In this document: piece after piece, positions 16,431 through 24,927 of the stretch | Numbering within the stretch: the first letter of the stretch is position 1 | Layout of the letters: every line of letters starts with the position of its first letter | Origin: DAOMNN01 sp964404505 | Lineage (GTDB): Bacteria; Pseudomonadota; Gammaproteobacteria; Burkholderiales; Rhodocyclaceae | Assembly (NCBI GenBank): GCA_964404505.1 | Contig: CAYOKH010000003.1 | Location: forward strand, 1 to 64,000 | Direction: 5' to 3' | DNA: 64,000 bases | Program-made: the position numbers and the translations under genes | The notes under the pieces: generated by a model | What the model was told of the DNA's origin: nothing | The model's input: the letters and a program-made list of their open reading frames with translations, nothing else | Databases searched by the model: none

Positions 16431-17564
16431 ATGTACCTGAGCATTGCAGATCTCCTGCTCGTCACCAGCATCGTCCAGTCCCTGGCACTGGCGGTTTTTC
16501 TGCTGCTGCCTGCCAATATCGGGCTGGTCAGCAATCGTCTGCTCCTGGCGACGGTAATCTGTTTCGCAGCCTGGCTGACCGAGATCTTTCTCTATGGAAC
16601 CGGTCTGGCATTGAAGCACCCGAATCTCGCCTATCTCGGCACCTTGCTGGGTCTTTTGCAGGCCGGCACGCTCCTGCTCTATGCCAGATCGCTCATGTAC
16701 CGCGATTTCAGGCTGCGCCCGGAACACATGGTTCATACCTTGCTGTTCTGGGTGGTCTCGGCGATTTTCCTGGTCGAGTACTATCTACAGCCCACCGAGG
16801 TGAAGCTTCAGATCCTGATGCAGCGAGATCACCCGGGCGTGCTGACTTCGCCACTGCTGGCGGTCGCGATACACTTGGTATTTCTCGGTTACCTCTATGC
16901 GACGATCCGCACGATCAATCGTTTCGGTCTGGATATTCGCCAGGTCTTCTCCAACATCGAAAGCAAGCAGCTCGCATGGCTGCGCGTCTTGCTGATTGGC
17001 TATTCGGTCGTGTGGACGGTCAGCATGGTCTATTGCCTTTCCGCCCACGTATTCAAGAGCAGTGCGGGCGCCGATTGGGTCGTCGCGATCGGTGCCATCA
17101 CCGGCTTCCTGTTCATCAACTACCTGCTTCTCAATGCCCTGCGTCAACCCATCATTTTCTCGGGACTCAGCGCCGAGGAGGCGGAACTCCTGGCAGCAGG
17201 TCAGGAAACCAGTCCCGCGCCCAGTCCCGACACCGCCCTCATCGACCGGCTGGCTGGGCACATGGACGAGGCCAAACCACATCTCAACTCGAACCTCACC
17301 GTGGAGCAGCTCGCCAGGCAGCTGGCGGTGCTGCCCCGCGAGCTTTCCCGGGCGATCAAGCAGGGCTTCGGCCAGAACTTTTTCGAATTCGTGAGTGCTC
17401 ATCGTGTGGAGGAGGCGAAGCGTCGCTTGGACGACGTGGCCAATACTTCCAGCATCCTCGACGTCATGTACGATTCGGGCTTCAACTCCAAGTCGGTATT
17501 CAATACCGCCTTCAAGAAGGCGACCGGGGTGACACCAACCCAGTATCGGGCGCAGCGCGATTAG
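16431..17564 (+). CDS. Membrane-anchored AraC-family transcriptional regulator
   Basis: This 377-residue protein combines about seven N-terminal membrane segments (for example IADLLLVTSIVQSLALAVFL, LLLATVICFAAWLTEIF, LLFWVVSAIFLVEYYL, VVAIGAITGFLFINYLLL) with a C-terminal AraC DNA-binding domain from about residue 265. That domain contains LTVEQLARQLAVLPRELSRA and the second helix-turn-helix SSILDVMYDSGFNSKSVFNT, then AFKKATGVTPTQYR. It probably senses a signal at or in the membrane and controls transcription directly. The start at 16431 (MYLSIADLLL) is preferred over GTG 16419. The next gene, a secreted DUF6448 protein on the same strand, is a plausible target, though position is the only evidence. 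The 250 bases that follow hold no gene. Confidence 0.88.
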   Translation: MYLSIADLLLVTSIVQSLALAVFLLLPANIGLVSNRLLLATVICFAAWLTEIFLYGTGLALKHPNLAYLGTLLGLLQAGTLLLYARSLMYRDFRLRPEHMVHTLLFWVVSAIFLVEYYLQPTEVKLQILMQRDHPGVLTSPLLAVAIHLVFLGYLYATIRTINRFGLDIRQVFSNIESKQLAWLRVLLIGYSVVWTVSMVYCLSAHVFKSSAGADWVVAIGAITGFLFINYLLLNALRQPIIFSGLSAEEAELLAAGQETSPAPSPDTALIDRLAGHMDEAKPHLNSNLTVEQLARQLAVLPRELSRAIKQGFGQNFFEFVSAHRVEEAKRRLDDVANTSSILDVMYDSGFNSKSVFNTAFKKATGVTPTQYRAQRD

Positions 17565-17814
17565 TTTCGGACCCCCTTGGGCGCCCGTTTGCGGTTCGAC
17601 TTTTCGCACGACCCGGAACGAACCCGTATCTATTTGAAAAAACGCGGGTTTTGCGGCCTGCCTTGCATCGTACGAGTTCCCCTTCGCGAACGACTGCCGT
17701 TGCCGGTTTCCCTACCATTGTTCTCCAGGAAGTGAGCGACGGGGCAGTGGATAGCCCCTCCCGCAAACGCCTATCCGTAACAAGCCAACGACATTCGAAC
17801 CAAGGAGCACTCTC

Positions 17815-18405
17815 ATGAAACCCGTACTTCGCAAGACTCTAGTTGCATTCGCCGCAGTCACCGCACTCAACCTGTCGCTGATAGGCAACGCCTCGGCGCA
17901 CTGCGACGCCCTCGATGGCCCGGTCATCAGCGAGGCGCGAAGCGCCTTGTCCGCGGGAGACGTAACACCGCTGCTGAAGTGGGTGCCGGCCGCGGATGAA
18001 GGCAAGATCAAGACGGTATTCGACAAGGCAGTCCGCGTCCGCAAGCACGGCGGCGATGCGCAGGAGTTCGCCGACCACCAGTTGTTCGCGACCCTCGTGG
18101 AAGTCCATCGCGCCTCAGAGGGTGCGCCGTTCAGCGGCATAAAACCGGCCGGCAATATCGATCCGGCAGTGAAGGCCGCTGACGCGGCGCTGGCAAACGG
18201 TGACATCGACGCGCTGGTCGCCAAGTTCGCTCACAAGTTCGAGGAGAACGCACGGGAGCGCTTCGCCACTGCCCTGAAGGCCAAGGCAAAAGCGGACGAG
18301 AGCGTTGCCGAAGGTCGGGAGTTCGTTGATGCATACGTCCAGTACGTCCATTATCTGGAAAATGTGCACAATGCCATCGCGGCTGACGCTGCACACGCCC
18401 ACTAA
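17815..18405 (+). CDS. Secreted DUF6448 family protein
   Basis: This 196-residue protein has a signal peptide (KTLVAFAAVTALNLSLIGNASA) and a mature part that begins HCDALDGPVISEARSALSAG. The pattern AHCD-x-LDGPV, AADEGKIKTVFDKAVRVRKH, ADHQLFATLVEVHRASEGAP is what I recognise as DUF6448. The function is unknown. Histidine-rich positions (ADHQLF, VHRASEG, AHAH at the end) could bind a metal, which is speculation. A purine-rich CAAGGAGCAC precedes the ATG. A 14-bp perfect inverted repeat follows the stop codon. Confidence 0.82.
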   Translation: MKPVLRKTLVAFAAVTALNLSLIGNASAHCDALDGPVISEARSALSAGDVTPLLKWVPAADEGKIKTVFDKAVRVRKHGGDAQEFADHQLFATLVEVHRASEGAPFSGIKPAGNIDPAVKAADAALANGDIDALVAKFAHKFEENARERFATALKAKAKADESVAEGREFVDAYVQYVHYLENVHNAIAADAAHAH

Positions 18406-18411
18406 GAGGTG

Positions 18412-18443
18412 ATGGACTCCCCCTTGAAAAAGGGGGAGTCCAT
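18412..18443. terminator. Perfect 14-bp inverted repeat after the DUF6448 gene
   Basis: The left arm ATGGACTCCCCCTT (18412-18425) and right arm AAGGGGGAGTCCAT (18430-18443) are exactly complementary around a GAAA loop. It starts six bases after the DUF6448 stop codon. It lacks a following T-run, so it may be a hairpin that stabilises the transcript end or a dispersed palindromic repeat instead of a standard intrinsic terminator. Confidence 0.6.
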
Positions 18444-18520
18444 ACCGTCACGACAGTTGTCGGCCTTGGTCGACCGCCGGCGTGCGGGAACTTGGCAAGC
18501 GGGGAAAGCATTTGGCCACG

Positions 18521-19171
18521 GTGACCGACACCGCGATCGATATCTACTGCGAACGCACCTCACCCGCCTTCTGGGCGGAACCGGTGAATGCATTGACCAA
18601 TGCATCCTTCATCCTTGCGGCAGTCGCGCTGGTGGTGTTGATGCGGCGGGCCGGTGTGCGGGGGCGCGTGACGGCGTGGTTTCTGATCGCGAACGTGGCG
18701 GTGATCGGCATCGGCAGCTTCCTGTTTCACACCTACGCGAACCGCACGACCCTGTGGGCCGACGTGGTGCCGATCTTCATCTACCAGCTCGCCTTCGTGG
18801 CCCTTTATGCGCGTAACGTCGCCGGTTTCGGGCGCGTCGCGGTGGCGGGCACGACCGGCTTGTTCATGGCATGCACCGTGGGTTTCGGCATGCTTCCACG
18901 CGAGTGGCTGAACGGCTCGCTCGCCTATGGCGGGGCCTTGGTGTTCATCGCGGCGATTTCCGCGTACCACTGTGCGACGCGCAAGCGCGAGCGCTGGATT
19001 CTGTGGCTGGCCGCCGGGGTGTTCCTGGTGTCACTGGGCTTTCGCTCGATCGACTTGCTCGCATGCGGATGGTCCGCGCTCGGCACCCACTTTCTGTGGC
19101 ATCTGCTCAACGGTGTGGTCTTGTACCTGACCACGCGGGCCTACCTGCTTAACCAGGCGACTTCGAGGTGA
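18521..19171 (+). CDS. Ceramidase-like (CREST superfamily) membrane protein
   Basis: This protein of about 216 residues is almost entirely membrane-spanning, with about seven segments. It has the conserved hydrolase residues of the alkaline ceramidase/CREST superfamily: IDIYCERTSPAFWAEPVNAL at the N-terminus, GSFLFHTYANRTTLWADVVP (Ser, His, Asp) and GTHFLWHLLNG (two His) near the C-terminus. It probably hydrolyses an amide or ester bond in a membrane lipid; the true substrate in bacteria is unknown. GTG 18521 places the start at TDTAIDIYCERT as in relatives; TTG 18512 and GTG 18482 are alternatives. It converges on suhB. Confidence 0.8.
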   Translation: MTDTAIDIYCERTSPAFWAEPVNALTNASFILAAVALVVLMRRAGVRGRVTAWFLIANVAVIGIGSFLFHTYANRTTLWADVVPIFIYQLAFVALYARNVAGFGRVAVAGTTGLFMACTVGFGMLPREWLNGSLAYGGALVFIAAISAYHCATRKRERWILWLAAGVFLVSLGFRSIDLLACGWSALGTHFLWHLLNGVVLYLTTRAYLLNQATSR

Positions 19172-19188
19172 CCGCCGCCACGGCGGTC
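19170..19188. terminator. Short hairpin between ceramidase-like gene and suhB
   Basis: GACCGCCG, loop CCA and CGGCGGTC form a perfect 8-bp stem that starts within the ceramidase-like stop codon and ends at the suhB stop. The position between convergent genes suggests a bidirectional terminator, but there is no T-run. Confidence 0.45.
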
Positions 19189-19189
19189 G

Positions 19190-19987
19190 TCAGGCCGGAA
19201 GGTCGGTCGGTAGGTGGGACTGGATCACCGGCAGCAGTTGCGCGAAGACCTTGGGCGTGCCCGCTACGACGTTGCCGGAGGCGAGGAATGCAGATTCGCC
19301 GGCAAGGTCCGACACCAGGCCGCCAGCCTCCTGTATGAGCAGCGTTCCCGCGGCCATATCCCAGGAGCGCAGGCCGAACTCCCAGAATCCATCGAGACGT
19401 CCGCAGGCGACATAGGCCAGATCCAGCGCCGCGGCGCCAGGGCGGCGGATGCCCGCGGTCTTCTGCGTGAGCTCGCGAAATATCGCAAGATAGGGTTCGA
19501 TGTGGTCGAATTCGCGAAAGGGGAAGCCGGTACCGATGAGCGACTCGTTCAGTCGCGTGCGCCTGCTCACGCGGATGCGCCGGTCGTTGAGGAAGGCCCC
19601 GCTTCCCCTGGTCGCGGTGAAGAGTTCATTGCGCGTCGGGTCGAAAACGACCGCCTGTTCCAGGACGCCATTCTTCGCCAATGCAATCGAAATCGCGTAC
19701 TGCGGAAAGCCGTGAATGAAATTGGTCGTTCCGTCGAGCGGATCGATGATCCACTGGTACTCGCTCTGGCCGGACTCGCCGGACTCCTCTGCTAGAATGC
19801 TGTGCTGCGGGTAGGTCTCGCGCAGGACGTCGATGATCGCTGCCTCGGCGGCGCGATCGATCTCGGTCACGAAGTCGTTCGGCGACTTGGATTGGACCGT
19901 CACGAGATCGAGTTGCAGCGAGGCCCTGCTGATGAGGCTGGCTGCGCGGCGAGCGGCCTTCACGGCGATGTTCAATGTGGGGTGCAT
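19190..19987 (-). CDS. suhB: Inositol-1-monophosphatase family protein (SuhB)
   Basis: This 265-residue lithium-sensitive phosphatase has the metal and substrate motifs AEESG, WIIDPLDGTTNFIHGFP and WDMAAGTLLIQEAGG. In enterobacteria SuhB also takes part in rRNA transcription antitermination. The ATG at 19987 (MHPTLNIAVKAAR) matches the family start; longer frames to 20098 are unconserved. Divergent from trmJ with about 226 bases between them. Confidence 0.93.
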   Translation of the reverse strand: MHPTLNIAVKAARRAASLISRASLQLDLVTVQSKSPNDFVTEIDRAAEAAIIDVLRETYPQHSILAEESGESGQSEYQWIIDPLDGTTNFIHGFPQYAISIALAKNGVLEQAVVFDPTRNELFTATRGSGAFLNDRRIRVSRRTRLNESLIGTGFPFREFDHIEPYLAIFRELTQKTAGIRRPGAAALDLAYVACGRLDGFWEFGLRSWDMAAGTLLIQEAGGLVSDLAGESAFLASGNVVAGTPKVFAQLLPVIQSHLPTDLPA

Positions 19988-20213
19988 GGATCTTGTCTCG
20001 ATGTCGGAGCGCCGTCTGACTGCGACTCCGCGGAAGTGAATTCGAAAAACAGATGATTTTAACCCAGATCCCGCAGTTGAACTGGCACCGTGACGCAATC
20101 CGTACGCGGGTCGCGTGTCGCCATCAGGCGGGCCTGATCGGGTGCACGAAAGCAGTCACGCTTGCGATGGCGCTCGACTTGACCGGCCGTCGCCTTCCGT
20201 GTGCGCAGCGGCG

Positions 20214-20942
20214 ATGAACGGCGTCATCGCGCTCGACCGTGTCCGGATCGTGCTGAGTTGCACATCCCACCCGGGAAACATCGGTGCCGCCGCGCGTGCG
20301 ATGAAGACCATGGGTTTCACGCGCCTCTGTCTGGTCGAACCTTCACACTTCCCGGATCCCGTAGCGGATGCCCGCGCCTCGGGAGCCGGCGACATTCTCG
20401 AGCATGCCTGCGTCGTCGGGACGCTTCATGAGGCGCTGCAGGGAACAGTGCTGTCGGCCGCGGTGACCGGGCGACGGCGCGAATGGTCGGTGCCTGCGCG
20501 ATACGCGCGCGAGGCGGCGCCGGAGATCCTTTCCTGCACCGCACAGGGTGACGTCGCACTGGTGTTCGGCACGGAGACGAGCGGATTGACGAACGAGGAA
20601 GTGGCGCTGTGCTCCATGCCGGTAACGATTCCGGCCCATCCGCAGTTTCCCTCCCTGAATCTCGGTGCTGCGGTGCAGTTGCTTTGTTACGAGCTCAGGA
20701 TGGCCGCGATCGAGCCGGCTGCGCCGCCCGGGTTTGTCGGCAAACTGGCATCATTCGACGAGATCGAGGAATTCCACCGTCATTTGCTGCGGGTGATGAC
20801 CGAAAGCGGCTTCTACGACCCGGACAACCCGAAGCGGTTGGTGCCGCGCGTGCGGCGACTGTTCGGCCGCATTCGCCTCGAGCGCGAGGAAATAAACATT
20901 CTTCGCGGCATTCTCGGTGCACTCGAGCGAAAACCTGATTAA
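20214..20942 (+). CDS. trmJ: tRNA (cytidine/uridine-2'-O-)-methyltransferase TrmJ
   Basis: TrmJ 2'-O-methylates position 32 of several tRNAs. The 242-residue SPOUT enzyme shows VRIVLSCTSHPGNIGAAARA, MKTMGFTRLCLVEP, ALVFGTETSGLTNEE and SLNLGAAVQLLCYELR, the knot-forming motifs. The start at 20214 (MNGVIALDRVRIVLS) is set by homology. trmJ next to cysE and iscR is a common proteobacterial order. Confidence 0.94.
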   Translation: MNGVIALDRVRIVLSCTSHPGNIGAAARAMKTMGFTRLCLVEPSHFPDPVADARASGAGDILEHACVVGTLHEALQGTVLSAAVTGRRREWSVPARYAREAAPEILSCTAQGDVALVFGTETSGLTNEEVALCSMPVTIPAHPQFPSLNLGAAVQLLCYELRMAAIEPAAPPGFVGKLASFDEIEEFHRHLLRVMTESGFYDPDNPKRLVPRVRRLFGRIRLEREEINILRGILGALERKPD

Positions 20943-20990
20943 AATAGTCAACTATAGTGTGCACAGTACCTGACACGGGAGGTTCAAGCG

Positions 20991-21758
20991 ATGTTCAGCC
21001 GTTTGCGTGAAGACCTGTCCAGCGTTCGCGAGCGCGATCCCGCTGCGCGTTCGACATGGGAAGTGCTGACTTGTTATCCGGGTGTGCATGCGCTGGCATT
21101 TCACCGCCTCGCTCATGGCGCATGGAAGCGCGGCTTCGTCTGGATCGGGCGATTCGTCAGCAACCTCAGCCGCTTCGTGACCGGTATCGAGATCCATCCG
21201 GGGGCAACGATAGGACGCAGGGTGTTCATCGACCATGGTATGGGCGTAGTGATCGGGGAGACCGCCGAGGTCGGTGACGACTGCACCATCTACCAGGGCG
21301 TGACCCTCGGTGGAACGTCACTCTATCGGGGCGAGAAGCGGCATCCGACCTTGGGCAGCGCCGTGGTCGTCGGTGCCGGAGCCAAGGTTCTGGGAGGTTT
21401 CACCATCGGCGACGGTGCGCGCATCGGCTCCAACGCCGTCGTGGTCAAGCCGGTTCCGGCCGGTGCCACCGCGGTCGGCAATCCGGCGCGAATCCTCGAA
21501 CCCGAGCGCAGCGGCGAACAGGACGAGGCGCGGGAGAAAAAGGCGGAGGAGATGGGATTCTCGGCCTACGGTGTCACCAAGCACATGGACGATCCGCTTG
21601 CCAAGGCCTTACATGGCCTGCTCGATCATGCAGTGGAGACCGATCGACGGATCCAGGTGCTTGTCGAGCGCCTCGAGAAGGCTGGCGTACATCTCGACGA
21701 GACGATTGAAAGATCCGATGAATTCGATGCCCAGCGACTATCCAAAATGGTCGATTGA
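20991..21758 (+). CDS. cysE: Serine O-acetyltransferase
   Basis: CysE makes O-acetylserine, the precursor that receives sulfide to form cysteine. The 255-residue protein has an N-terminal helical part (MFSRLREDLSSVRERDPAAR) and a left-handed beta helix of hexapeptide repeats (GIEIHPGATIGRRVFIDHGM, then VVIGETAEVGDDCTIYQGVT). GGGAGG precedes the ATG by about seven bases. The 48-base gap after trmJ contains the small palindrome ATAGTCAACTAT (20944-20955). Its position before the isc operon links cysteine supply to Fe-S cluster assembly. Confidence 0.95.
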   Translation: MFSRLREDLSSVRERDPAARSTWEVLTCYPGVHALAFHRLAHGAWKRGFVWIGRFVSNLSRFVTGIEIHPGATIGRRVFIDHGMGVVIGETAEVGDDCTIYQGVTLGGTSLYRGEKRHPTLGSAVVVGAGAKVLGGFTIGDGARIGSNAVVVKPVPAGATAVGNPARILEPERSGEQDEAREKKAEEMGFSAYGVTKHMDDPLAKALHGLLDHAVETDRRIQVLVERLEKAGVHLDETIERSDEFDAQRLSKMVD

Positions 21759-21872
21759 GTCGATGTCATGGGCACTCCCGACCGTTCTGCGGGGCGGACG
21801 GGAGCGGAGAAGGCCTGCTGCCATAGGACGTGCGGATCCCGGCTCGCGGCGACTCACACCCTATTGGAGTGG

Positions 21873-21901
21873 TTGACCGTGATTGTCGGGAACCGTATAG
21901 T
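21873..21901 (+). promoter_or_regulatory. Sigma-70-type promoter of the isc operon
   Basis: A -35 box TTGACC (21873-21878), a 17-base spacer and a -10 box TATAGT (21896-21901) form a near-consensus promoter 60 bases upstream of the iscR start codon. Transcription would begin near 21908. Confidence 0.75.
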
Positions 21902-21921
21902 TGAGTGAATTGTTCAGGTAT
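21897..21921. promoter_or_regulatory. Probable IscR binding site (type 1-like) over the iscR -10
   Basis: The 25-base stretch ATAGTTGAGTGAATTG + TTCAGGTAT resembles the type 1 IscR sites of Escherichia coli (ATAG-TTGA-N-TCAGG-TAT pattern). It overlaps the -10 box and start site, which fits feedback repression by [2Fe-2S]-IscR. Confidence 0.6.
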
Positions 21922-21960
21922 TCACTTGGGCGAACTTTTCCGCAGCGTAAGGAAGGCATC

Positions 21961-22443
21961 ATGAGACTGACTACCAAGGGACGATTCGCCGTTACGGCAA
22001 TGATCGACCTCGCGGCGCGCGACGCCGACGGACCGGTGACGCTCGCAGGTATTGCAGATCGCCAGAAGATTTCGCTGTCGTACCTGGAGCAGCTTTTTGG
22101 AAAGCTGAGAAGGTACAAGCTGGTGAGCAGTGTCCGCGGACCGGGCGGGGGCTACCGTCTGGCACGGGACATGGAACGCATAACCGTGGCCGACATCATC
22201 ATCGCGGTCGATGAGCCGCTTGACGCCACGCAGTGCGGCGGCAAGCAGAACTGCCATGACGAGCACCGCTGCATGACGCACGACCTGTGGGCCAACCTGA
22301 ACAAGCGCATGTACGAATACCTCGACTCGGTGACACTGGGCGCACTTGTCAATCAACGCGTCAAACCCGAGGCCGACACGAGCGTGATCAAGGATGTGCG
22401 TCGTCGCGCGACGATTTCCCTGCGCGAAGCCGCGGTGGCCTGA
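21961..22443 (+). CDS. iscR: Fe-S cluster assembly regulator IscR
   Basis: This 160-residue Rrf2-family repressor has an N-terminal winged helix (MRLTTKGRFAVTAMIDLAAR, ISLSYLEQLFGKLRRYKLVS, VRGPGGGYRL). The [2Fe-2S] ligands are Cys92, Cys98, Cys104 and His107, in the same positions as in Escherichia coli. It senses cluster supply and controls the operon it heads. The ATG at 21961 is preceded by AAGGAAGG; the longer frame from 21901 would overlap the promoter. Confidence 0.96.
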   Translation: MRLTTKGRFAVTAMIDLAARDADGPVTLAGIADRQKISLSYLEQLFGKLRRYKLVSSVRGPGGGYRLARDMERITVADIIIAVDEPLDATQCGGKQNCHDEHRCMTHDLWANLNKRMYEYLDSVTLGALVNQRVKPEADTSVIKDVRRRATISLREAAVA

Positions 22444-22461
22444 ACTTCGGGAATACGGACA

Positions 22462-23610
22462 ATGTTCGCCCCCGTGTATCTGGACTGGAACGCCACGACG
22501 CCGCTCGATCCTGCGGTGCGCGAGGCCATGCTGCCCTGGCTCGATGGACACTTCGGCAACGCATCCAGTCGGCACGAATACGGTCGGCAGGCGCGTGCGG
22601 CGGTCGACGAAGCGCGTGCGCAAGTGGCGGCGGCGGCTGGAGCACATCCCACCGAAGTGGTGTTTACCAGCGGTGGGTCGGAGGCCAACAACCTGTTCCT
22701 CAAGGGGGCGGCCGCGTGCATGAAGCCGGGGCTGGTTGCGCTGAGCGCGATCGAGCATCCCTGTGTTCGCGAACCGGCCAGGCAGCTCGGACGCACCGGC
22801 TGGACCATGCGCGAGATCGCGGTCGACGGAGCGGGGCGGATCGACGAGCTCGACTGGTGCGCGACACTGGAACGGCGCCCGAACCTTGTTTCGGTGATGT
22901 TCGCCAACAATGAAACGGGGGTGCTGCAGAATGTGTCGGCCATGGCAACGGACGCAAGGGCTGCCGGTGCGTGGTTTCATACCGATGCGGTGCAGGCCCT
23001 GGGCAAGATCCACGTGAATTTCCGCAAGCTCGGCGTGCATGCAATGACGCTTTCGGCGCACAAGCTTGGTGGCCCGATCGGCGCTGGCGCGCTGGTGGTG
23101 GACAAGCGAGTCGAGCTCGCTCCGCTGATCGCGGGCGGCGGACAGGAGCGCGGTGTGCGCTCCGGCACGGAGAACGTTGCTGCGATTGTCGGCTTCGGGG
23201 TCGCATGCGAACTGGCGGTGGCAAGGCTGGAGGACGAGGCGACACGCCTTCGCGCCTTGCAGGTTCAGGTCGAGAAGTTCCTCGCGGAATGCGGCGCGGG
23301 GGTTTTCTCGGATCGGGCTTCGCGGCTGCCGAACACGAGTTTCTTCGCGGTCGACGGCGTCGACGGCGAGACCCTGGTGGCAAAGCTCGATCGCGCAGGC
23401 TTTGCCTGTGCGAGCGGGTCCGCTTGCTCCAGTGCGAATCCGGAGCCGTCACACACCCTGCTTGCGATGGGTGTCGCCCCCGAGCTTGCACGCAACGCGG
23501 TCAGGATCAGTGTCGGGCGAACCACGACCGCGAATGATGTAACCTCCTTCATCGCCACGTTCGCGCGGGTTCTGAAGGAATTGAAGAACCTGACCGCGAT
23601 GGCGGTCTGA
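22462..23610 (+). CDS. Second cysteine desulfurase (IscS/NifS-like) in the isc operon
   Basis: This 382-residue PLP enzyme converts cysteine to alanine and enzyme-bound persulfide. It has the PLP lysine in LSAHKLGGPIGAGAL and the catalytic Cys322 in ASGSACSSANPEPSHTLLAMG, followed by NAVRISVGRTT. It differs clearly from the neighbouring IscS (for example in the GHFGNASSRHEYGRQA start and the shorter length). Two desulfurases between iscR and iscU are unusual compared with enterobacteria. Possible roles include sulfur transfer to another acceptor or a regulatory form of IscS. Confidence 0.92.
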   Translation: MFAPVYLDWNATTPLDPAVREAMLPWLDGHFGNASSRHEYGRQARAAVDEARAQVAAAAGAHPTEVVFTSGGSEANNLFLKGAAACMKPGLVALSAIEHPCVREPARQLGRTGWTMREIAVDGAGRIDELDWCATLERRPNLVSVMFANNETGVLQNVSAMATDARAAGAWFHTDAVQALGKIHVNFRKLGVHAMTLSAHKLGGPIGAGALVVDKRVELAPLIAGGGQERGVRSGTENVAAIVGFGVACELAVARLEDEATRLRALQVQVEKFLAECGAGVFSDRASRLPNTSFFAVDGVDGETLVAKLDRAGFACASGSACSSANPEPSHTLLAMGVAPELARNAVRISVGRTTTANDVTSFIATFARVLKELKNLTAMAV

Positions 23611-23647
23611 CTGGAACGTAACGTATAGAGGTCAACGGAGAGATGCA

Positions 23648-24859
23648 ATGCTGAAGTTCCCGATCTATCTCGACTATTCCGCCACCACGCCGGTGGATCC
23701 GCGCGTGGCGGAGAAGATGATTCCCTGGCTGACCGAGCACTTCGGCAACCCCGCGAGTCGCTCCCACGCCTATGGGTGGGAGGCCGAGAAGGCAGTCGAA
23801 GATGCCCGCGAACACGTCGCCGCGCTGGTCGGGGCCGACGCGAAGGAGATCATCTGGACGTCGGGTGCGACCGAGTCGAACAATCTGGCCATCAAGGGTG
23901 CGGCGCAGTTCTACAAGGGCAAGGGCAGGCATCTGATCACCGTCAAGACCGAGCACAAGGCAGTGCTCGATACGATGCGCGAGCTCGAACGCCAGGGCTT
24001 CGAAGCCACCTACCTGGACGTCAGGGAAGACGGCCTGATCGATCTGGAGGCATTCAGGCAGGCCCTCCGGCCGGACACGATCGTCGTGTCGATCATGCTG
24101 GTCAACAACGAGATCGGGGTGATCCAACCCATTGCCGAGATAGGCGAGATCTGTCGCGACAAGGGCATCGTGTTCCACGTCGATGCCGCGCAGGCGGCAG
24201 GAAAGGTCGCGATCGACCTGAACGCGCTCAAGGTGGACCTGATGTCGTTCTCGGCGCACAAGGCCTATGGTCCGAAGGGCATCGGTGCGCTCTATGTCCG
24301 ACGCAAGCCTCGCGTTCGGCTCGAGGCGCAGATGCATGGCGGTGGGCACGAGCGCGGTCTGCGCTCGGGCACCTTGCCGACCCACCAGATCGTCGGCATG
24401 GGTGAAGCGTTCCGGATCGCCCGCGAGGAGATGGGCGCCGAGAATGAGCGCATCCGCATCTTGCGCGACAGGCTGCTCAACGGCATGCAGGACATGGAGT
24501 CTGTATATGTTAATGGCGATCTTGACAGCCGCGTACCGCACAACCTGAATATTTCCTTTGCCTATGTCGAGGGCGAATCGCTCATCATGGCAATCAAGGA
24601 CGTGGCCGTGTCCTCGGGCTCAGCCTGTACCTCGGCCAGCCTGGAACCCTCTTACGTACTGCGTGCGCTGGGTCGCAACGACGAACTGGCGCACAGTTCG
24701 ATCCGTTTCACGATCGGGCGTTTCACGACGCAAGAGGAAATCGATTACACCATCGACCTGCTGCACCAGAAGATCGGCAAGTTGCGCGAACTCTCGCCCC
24801 TGTGGGAGATGGTGCAGGAAGGGGTCGATCTCGACAGCGTGCAGTGGGCTGCCCACTGA
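23648..24859 (+). CDS. iscS: Cysteine desulfurase IscS
   Basis: The 403-residue IscS supplies sulfur to IscU, to tRNA thiolation and to cofactor pathways. Diagnostic stretches are PIYLDYSATTPVDPRVAEKM, FGNPASRSHAYGWEAE, SFSAHKAYGPKGIGALYVRR with the PLP lysine, and the mobile loop SSGSACTSASLEPSYVLRAL with catalytic Cys327 (Escherichia coli Cys328). The C-terminus ends LWEMVQEGVDLDSVQWAAH, like the IscU-binding tail of canonical IscS. A GGAGAG site precedes the ATG. Confidence 0.97.
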   Translation: MLKFPIYLDYSATTPVDPRVAEKMIPWLTEHFGNPASRSHAYGWEAEKAVEDAREHVAALVGADAKEIIWTSGATESNNLAIKGAAQFYKGKGRHLITVKTEHKAVLDTMRELERQGFEATYLDVREDGLIDLEAFRQALRPDTIVVSIMLVNNEIGVIQPIAEIGEICRDKGIVFHVDAAQAAGKVAIDLNALKVDLMSFSAHKAYGPKGIGALYVRRKPRVRLEAQMHGGGHERGLRSGTLPTHQIVGMGEAFRIAREEMGAENERIRILRDRLLNGMQDMESVYVNGDLDSRVPHNLNISFAYVEGESLIMAIKDVAVSSGSACTSASLEPSYVLRALGRNDELAHSSIRFTIGRFTTQEEIDYTIDLLHQKIGKLRELSPLWEMVQEGVDLDSVQWAAH

Positions 24860-24927
24860 CCGCACGTCGAGCACTGGTCCCGGTCGTCAGGTCGGGGCGA
24901 ATCACCGGATTCGGAAGGAGAAACATC

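Noticed and set aside
16178..17818. 546-codon open frame overlapping the AraC regulator in another frame
   Set aside because: The regulator frame has membrane helices and a full AraC domain; this frame has none and is Arg/Pro/Gly-rich.
20944..20955. Palindrome ATAGTCAACTAT upstream of cysE as an operator
   Set aside because: The half-sites are only five bases and match no regulator that I can name; noted in the cysE entry only.
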